Origin: Voacanga thouarsii
Taxonomy: Eukaryota; Streptophyta; Magnoliopsida; Gentianales; Apocynaceae
DNA length: 64,000 bases
Reading direction: 5' to 3'
NCBI GenBank assembly: GCA_026120185.1
Contig: JANUWF010001622.1
Location: 2,477,501-2,541,500, forward strand
The position numbers and the translations under genes are program-made. The notes under the pieces were generated by a model. The model was not told where the DNA came from and made no database searches. It saw only the letters and a list, made by a program, of their open reading frames with translations. Shown here in pieces: positions 57,901 through 64,000 of this stretch; within the stretch, counting starts at the first letter, position 1; the number at the start of each line of letters is the position of its first letter.

Positions 57901-58843
57901 GTTAGAATGAAACATGAAAAAATATGGGAAGTAAATGATATGGTAAATGATACTATTTACATTGTGTAATTAAAACGTAGGGTAAAAAGGAAGATATCAA
58001 GTAAGATAATATTATTCATTTATATCAAAATTTTTTGGTTGGGAGAAATAAAATAATAAAAAGCACTTAATAGCACATTTAATCTTTTTTTTTAACTTTA
58101 AAGTTAAATAAAAGTGAGAATGAAAAATCAAAAAGTAAAGTAATTTAATAATTTTTGAATTCTCCCTCCTCCTCCTTCCTCTCGTACTAAGCAAAAAAAG
58201 GAGGTAAAATGAAATACTTCCTCTATGTGAAATATTTGTTCTCTTTATCCTCCTTCTTCCCTCCTTCCTCCCCTCAATTGAACCAAACTTAGTGTTAGGT
58301 TCCACTAAAAATGCTTAAAAATTTCAAAAGAATAGAACGGATAAGGTTAGATTTATTGATGTAATTACTTTTAAAAAAATGAAAAAAGAATATTATTATT
58401 TAGATACTAAAAAAATTATTTTTAAATAAAATCTTAAAAATATTAAAACTTTATAGTCTATCGAAATGGAATAATTTGTCTTTTTATCTATATTTAACCG
58501 CTGTTATTATCAACCCCCCCCCCCCGCCCCCGCTCTCTTGCATAGTTGTGTAGCGACACAATCTGTAATTGTAATTTTCAGGTGTGAATGGGAATGTAGA
58601 GAAGGGTATTTATGTAACTCTGACAAGTAATAATTTAAAAAAGGAGAAAAAATAGGGAATGTGGGCTTATTAGTGGGCAAATGGTGGCAACAACCGCCTT
58701 AACCGTCACTGCACAAAAATAAAGCAAACACTTCGAGCACAGAGTCGCATGTAAACACACATACACGGGAGAAAGGGGAAGAATTTGGAGAGAAAAATAT
58801 AGTGAGGAATTGGATGAATGTACGCTATAATACTGGTGAATAA
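57901..58843. other. DUO1 upstream region with MITE-like sequence
   Basis: Positions about 58025-58300 resemble a family-B MITE: a TTTTTTGGTTGGGAG left end, a CTCCTCCTTCC pyrimidine half, and a CTCAATTGAACCAAACTTAG right end. A C-rich run lies at 58513-58530. The last 200 bp should contain the DUO1 promoter, but I could not single out a TATA box. Confidence 0.5.
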
Positions 58844-60836
58844 ATGGATGGGAGAAGATTGGATGATGAAATGGGTGAGATCAAGAAAGGGCCATGGAAG
58901 GCTGAAGAAGATGAAGTGTTGATAAACCATGTGAAGAAGTATGGCCCCAGGGATTGGAGCTCCATTCGATCCAAAGGCCTCTTGCAGCGAACTGGCAAGT
59001 CTTGTCGCCTCCGTTGGGTTAACAAACTTAGACCCAACTTGAAGAAGTATGCAGTCTTCTCGATTCTTTGCCTCTTGTGTAGTTGTAGTTGTACAATTTC
59101 ATTTTGTAACATTTTTGCTTTCAATTGTCTTTGATCTCCTTCGTGTGTGCATCTATGTGTTTCAGTATGTAGATTATGTGTTTGTTTTTAAGTTAACAAG
59201 ATGCAGTTTTAGGAATAGTAGTGGGTCTCGTGCTTTTCTGGGTTCTTCTCTGTGGGTGATTATTTGATTTGAAGATGATGTATCTCAAAGAGTCCCAACT
59301 TTCGCCATTTGCTTTGTTTTTATTAGCGCTGTGTGTAAAAGTATCTGATTTCTGTCGTACTGCGGTAAGTTTCTAGTTCTAGAAATGTATTTATTGGCTT
59401 GCTTTCTCTTCTCTCCATGATTCTGCATATGGAAGGCAGTTATTTGATATTTGACCAAAAATTTGCCGGGTTTTGTTTATTTGATTTTTCCTTTTAGGCC
59501 CACCACTGATTTGCTTAGTGCAATTGTACAAAGTTTACTTCTTTCTTTAAAAACACAACTTCCTGTTGGTGGATGCGTCATGCATGTAATGCTTCTCTAT
59601 CTTTTTGTTTTTTTGAAGCGGTGTGAAGTTTTCTGCAGAGGAGGAAAGAACAGTTATAGACCTTCAAGCACAATTTGGGAACAAATGGGCCAAAATTGCG
59701 ACATATTTACCAGGTAGAACAGACAATGATGTTAAGAACTTTTGGAGTAGTAGACAGAAGAGGTTGGCAAGGATTCTGCAAACTCCATCATCGTCATCAT
59801 CATCTAACAAGTCACAGAAATCCAGCAAGCATGTACTCACAATTCGTGATGTACCGTGTATAGAGGTAACAGATTGGTTCAGAGGGCTCATGTCTCCCGG
59901 AATTTTAACGTGTTATGTGTACATTTTAATGCTTTCGTGCTTAGCTTTCTTCTACTGTCATAACACGGTTTAGCACGTAGCATTTCCTAGTTATTCTTCT
60001 GTGCAATGTCCATTGGCTGGCTTGATCTATAAAGTTAGTCTCCTTGTGCAGTAAGAAAGCAGCATTCTTAATTGATGAGGAGGAGAATTACACTTCTCAT
60101 TTTTTGTTATCCAGAAACGTCAAATTTGTATTATCTTGAAATCCGGAGGTCTAAATTGGTTCAGGGATCCTATACCGTTAAAACACTAGTTTATCTAGAA
60201 GAACATGCGCAAAATTCAGGTTTTGGTGATAAATCTAGATAGATTAGAGAAGGTTCTCTGATCAGTATTTTCATTTAGATTGCTTGGTTGGATCTTTGAC
60301 ATCTGTTTCTTTACACCTTTCAGGCACCAAAGTTCAGTTCGTCAGCCGAAGAAGAATCATTGTCCAAGTCACGATCTTGTTCATCATCTTACATTGATAA
60401 CTCTGAGACAATCAAAATGGTACCATTACCGAACCTGATGCATGCAAACGCACTTTATTATGAGCAGAGTTTACTTCAGGCTGAGTTCATTCCCATTGAG
60501 AAGAAACTATGTGTTGGCATTGATCAGGCACTACCACAGCTCCCATTCCCTCAGATTCCTCTCCAATCAGACTTAACACTTACCTTTGAGAACCAAGAAC
60601 TGGTAACTGGATTTGGAGATCCCAACTCTCTGGCAGCTTTTGGACACGCGAATTCCTCTGAATTAGGCCAAATGCAGGTTCCGATCATGCCAACATGTTT
60701 TGGAACAGAAGGAAGCTCCGAAATTGTTGTACAGAAAGATAATGACAACCCACTGACCCCGGATAGCTTTATGGATGAATTCCCTATAGATATGTTCGAT
60801 CATATTGATCCCTTTCCGAGCCCATCAGATTGGTGA
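58844..60836 (+). CDS. DUO1: DUO1-type R2R3-MYB, male-germline transcription factor
   Basis: Three exons, 58844-59046, 59619-59865 and 60324-60836 (phases 2 and 0), give 320 residues. R2 spans about 14-66 (W18, W38, W58). R3 spans about 69-117, with Phe72 in place of the first Trp, then W91 and W110. The wording KKGPWKAEEDEVLINHVKKYGPRDWSS, given here in overlap with IRSKGLLQRTGKSCRLRWVN, and the extra Lys in NGVKFS are hallmarks of DUO POLLEN 1. The conserved C-terminal acidic motif PDSFMDEFPIDMFDHIDPFPSP is also present and serves as the activation region. DUO1 drives division and specification of the pollen generative cell and activates sperm genes. Exon 1 holds a miR159-like site. The start is the first ATG; a second Met at codon 10 is possible. 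No defect is seen. Confidence 0.95.
58955..58975 (+). promoter_or_regulatory. Predicted miR159 target site in DUO1 exon 1
   Basis: The 21 bases from TGGAGCTCC to GATCCAAA, encoding DWSSIRSKG, pair with miR159 with three mismatches from perfect complementarity, judged against the canonical miR159 sequence from memory. DUO1 is an established miR159 target in Arabidopsis, and the site lies at the same place in R2. Confidence 0.75.
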
Positions 60837-61572
60837 TGGGAAAATCTCAATGTTGTTTCTTATGTTAGGTAAACATATTTCTTTCAATTTAAATCTTAAA
60901 GACAGCTCTTTTGTTCAAGTTAGAAGCAAAGTAATACTTGACAATTTAACTCAGTTTTGCTTCTTTCTTGTGAGGGCATATTACCTCCCGGGATACAGAA
61001 AGAAAACCATGAGTGAAGAAAAAGTCAAACTGGCGAATAGCTTGGCCTCATTGACTGCCACAAATGAGCCATGCCATTCAACTACTTGTAATCGTCTAAT
61101 TTGAGAAAGGCCACTGCAAAGATGTTTTACCCTTCTATCAGTATGTATCAAAAACCATAAAAAATGAAATGCAGAATCAAAAGGGAATAAAAAAGTCATT
61201 TAAGTAACAAATTGGAAAATGTTTTCTGATAATTTGAACCCTCAGAGACTAGAAAACAGGAACACTGAGTCATTGTTGCAATCTCGCCTTCAATTTCTAC
61301 AGCTGAAGAGTGACGATCAAATGTTGCACGCAAAGCTCAAACAAAATGTGAGTATTTGGAAACCAACCTTTTGAATTGTAAAAACAAAGTTTTATGAAGA
61401 CTTCTCCAAACTTAATCAACAAAAATGCTTTTACGAGGAGGACCAATAATGGATTATTGAATGCATAACAACGTCACAAAAGATACACGGATTGTTTTTA
61501 CAAATAGATCAGCCAATTGCAAATGATTGCAGTGAAAAATCTTTGCAATGTGAGCAAATGGGGCCTAAAGAA
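60837..61572. other. Convergent intergenic region
   Basis: It holds the 3' UTRs of DUO1 (+) and of the phosphatase-like gene (-). Short open frames here have no recognisable product. Confidence 0.6.
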
Positions 61573-62605
61573 TTAAGCATCATTTTGCTCATTGAACAGG
61601 ATGCCCGAATGGCCGATGTATGAAAAGTCGCCAGCAGTAAATGACTGGCTTTCGCCAACGAAGATAGGTCTCTTGGCATGCACGGTTCCACAGTAGTCTA
61701 GATCATAAACCATGCAACCCTGCTTCCATTCAGAAAAAGCGGTCCCAACTCCTTCTCCTACACATTGGAAAGGAAAGAAAAGAAATTACAGAAAGCATTA
61801 ATGGAAGACAAAGTCACACAACTGATGAACTCATTCATTATATGAAAAATAGCAGTGATACAAGAAGGAACTTCAAATGATTACATTAAAAGATTATATA
61901 GCATAGCAGTAGTGTCTTGTTATATAAAATGTTAATAACCATTCTTAAAAATCCCATGCGAATTGAAGTGGTACTTCCAAAAAAGTCAGAATGGGTATGG
62001 AACAACCAACATCCTCCCATAGATAACATAAACACAAACACCAACAATGATAACGTCTATTAAGATAAAGGATGAGAGAAATTGCAGAAAAGGAGCTTCT
62101 TCCCCAAACAGAGTTATTTATTTATTCTGTATGGAAGAGTTCTGCTCTCTGGATTTCCGCTGAGGTCTTCATCAACAGTGGAATTAGATTAAGGTAATAT
62201 TACAACCATAAAATGCAATACTGAACAGCCAAAAAAAGAAGCTTACCATGTGTCACAAGCAACAAGTTCTCTGAAGGATATTTATCAGCAAGTGCTTTTA
62301 TAACCTGTAAATATCTAGTTCGAGCCTCCTTTGTTGACTCCTCCCATTTTGGCAGCTATGAATACTCAGATGGGTCACCTTTTCATAACAGTAAAATATA
62401 GTATACACAATTAACACAGATTAAAAAGAAGTTTTTTAACAAATACCTCCTTATACACCTGTGGAGGACTATGATCTACAGTTCCAGCTGGTAGGGAAGC
62501 TTCACAACGAGAGACATCAAAACCAAAGTCACCATCCCTAGGAGCCATTTCAGGTCTTATGGCTATTGAATTCATCATTTCACACAATCCATACTCAACA
62601 GAGAC
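61573..62605 (-). CDS. Histidine phosphatase superfamily (phosphoglycerate-mutase-like) protein, 3' part
   Basis: The last three exons are visible on the minus strand, with GT-AG borders and matching phases: 62605-62447 (53 codons), 62355-62247 and 61757-61573. The visible part is 150 residues: VSVEYGLCEMMN...PQVYKE, LPKWEESTKEARTRYLQVIKALADKYPSENLLLVTHG, given in two overlapping exons, then EGVGTAFSEWKQGC...SQSFTAGDFSYIGHSGILFNEQNDA-stop. LLLVTHGEGV contains the second catalytic His region of the superfamily, and EYGLCEM matches the loop around the acid residue. The first catalytic RHG motif must lie in upstream exons; none was found up to 64000, so the gene is incomplete here. The family includes plant 'phosphoglycerate mutase family' proteins with phosphatase-type folds. 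The substrate is unknown. Confidence 0.82.
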
Positions 62606-64000
62606 CTAAAAAGACAAAACAGTGGTTAAAATGGACCACCCATAGAAGGACATGCTACTACAAGAGCAAGAACACAGGCTTGTACAATAGCAAGCACAAA
62701 CCATGGATGAGGAAAGACCAATATTGCTTTCTTTGTGTACCCCCCAACCACACGTGCGCACAAGGCATGAGTGAATGAATATAGTAAATTCCGTGAGAAA
62801 AATAGAACAAACGAGGGCAAACAGCATTCTAAGTTTAACCAAGTTATGTTAAAATTGGAACATCTTCTCAAACATAGAAGTTTATTTAACAATTGCAGAT
62901 GTGTTCTAAGCTTATCATTTTTACCATTACATTTGGCGATCTATAGATGTTCATGCTCCTTCTTATAGGATACTTCCAAAAAGGTCCCAAGCATTTAACA
63001 CACTATATAGTTCAACTTTTCCTACTAATGACTCCAGTAGACTCTAGCTCTGAAGAAAATGACATTATATTGTTTTAAAAAGAAGATTACGCAAAAGGAT
63101 TTCAATAAAAGCATGCATATTTTCTTTCCAAACATAGCAGTTATTAAAGCAGCTAGTTCATACCCATAAAACCTACTCTTTGTCTGATTTAGGTCTGTCA
63201 TAAAGCCCAAAATGTCCACTTAGGTGCATTTCTTGCCTAATTCTAGTAACATCTCAAAAAGGACTGCTTATAAGAATATAATTGCAACTAACTGGTTCCG
63301 AATTTAATACCCATGTGAGAAATGTTCACTCCACAAAGATGTATGTTGCACCTTATTGGTACAAATTCTACAAAAAATGTAGATCTGAAAGAATTGAGAA
63401 GCATGGAATCAGTTTAGGCCATCAAAAGGGACTCTCGGCAAGTTTTACATTTGATTTGGCTCTTGAATTTGCAGCCACAGTCATTACACAACAATCTGTA
63501 TAAAATTATCCAACCAACTAGAGAAACAAATCAAGAAAATATCTGTGTGCAAATATTCTTCCTTCTGAGAGACTCCCCACACCTATGAACCCTTTATTCA
63601 TTAGGTCACTAATGGGCTAAACATTCAAAACCCAAATTAAAGAAATTGCTCTGTTACCACAAGCAGCAGTTTGTATAACCCAATTAAAAATCAATTGAAA
63701 AGATAAGGGATCACAGTAGGAGATCAGATTGTGGTAGCAGCATTTATTTACATGGAACCCTATAAGGGTCACAGGCAAGTTTGGCACATAGAAAGTTGAC
63801 GTCATAAAATGCATCTCCTTTGTAGTCTCAGGGAGGCCTGGCATAGAAAGCCTAAAGGTTCTGTAACTAAAAGGTCCCCATTATATGGTATTGCATTTTA
63901 CACTCTGGCTATCCAAACGCTTCCATGTCTGTAGCCCCAAAAGGGAATTAATTTAACAACTTCCAACAGTGAAATTGGCAATAAAACATTTATTCAAAGC
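62606..64000. other. Probable long intron of the phosphatase-like gene
   Basis: No exon with good borders is seen on the minus strand between 62606 and the window edge, although the gene must continue. A short open frame at 63282-63503 (+) has no recognisable product. The stretch is best read as intron. Confidence 0.5.

Noticed and set aside
61509..61691. Minus-strand frame of 60 codons in the last exon of the phosphatase-like gene
   Set aside because: It overlaps exon 61757-61573 in another frame. The spliced frame carries the conserved family wording.

Overview
The window is AT-rich nuclear DNA of a flowering plant, most likely a eudicot. The evidence is GT-AG introns in every multi-exon gene, plant-specific families (DUO1-type MYB, plant mobile domain, DUF1639, RWP-RK), and dense plant transposons (MULE, CACTA, Helitron, Ty1/copia, MITEs, a pararetrovirus relic). 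No bacterial, rRNA, tRNA or CRISPR features were seen. Exon boundaries were set by eye from splice consensus and reading frame, so exact ends are inferences.

Layout. 1-3.1 kb: a single-exon gene for a proline-headed protein with an acidic/basic repeat, followed by a large trinucleotide microsatellite. 3.1-7.4 kb: two copies of a 285-bp fold-back MITE and a decayed copia relic. 7.68-18.40 kb: one Mutator-like element (MULE), 10.7 kb, with about 138-bp terminal inverted repeats, a broken mudrA-type transposase and a broken plant-mobile-domain gene. 20.69-34.55 kb: one CACTA (En/Spm) element, 13.9 kb, with 3-bp TAT duplications. It carries decayed TNPD- and TNPA-type genes on the minus strand, and a 1.45-kb solo LTR with AGTGT duplications sits inside the TNPA-type gene. 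34.97-36.76 kb: a probable non-autonomous Helitron carrying pieces of a nucleosome assembly protein 1 gene. 38.60-43.91 kb: a young copia-type LTR element (two 367-bp LTRs with 4 differences, TAATA duplications) in which the gag-to-integrase part has been replaced by an antisense, intron-containing piece of an RWP-RK (RKD-type) gene.

44.4-64 kb is gene space: a DUF1639 protein (+), an ABCG half-transporter (+), a 103-residue membrane protein (+), an eight-exon TIM21 gene (-), a DUO1 male-germline MYB gene (+) with a recognisable miR159 site, and the 3' part of a histidine-phosphatase/phosphoglycerate-mutase-like gene (-) that runs off the right edge. An endogenous pararetrovirus reverse-transcriptase relic lies between TIM21 and DUO1.

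The host genes show no common pathway. The most notable structures are the RWP-RK cargo inside the copia element, the mirrored 3+3 palindromes at the MULE ends together with a perfect 43-bp-arm palindrome, and the NAP1-carrying Helitron. No wholly new system could be demonstrated from sequence alone.
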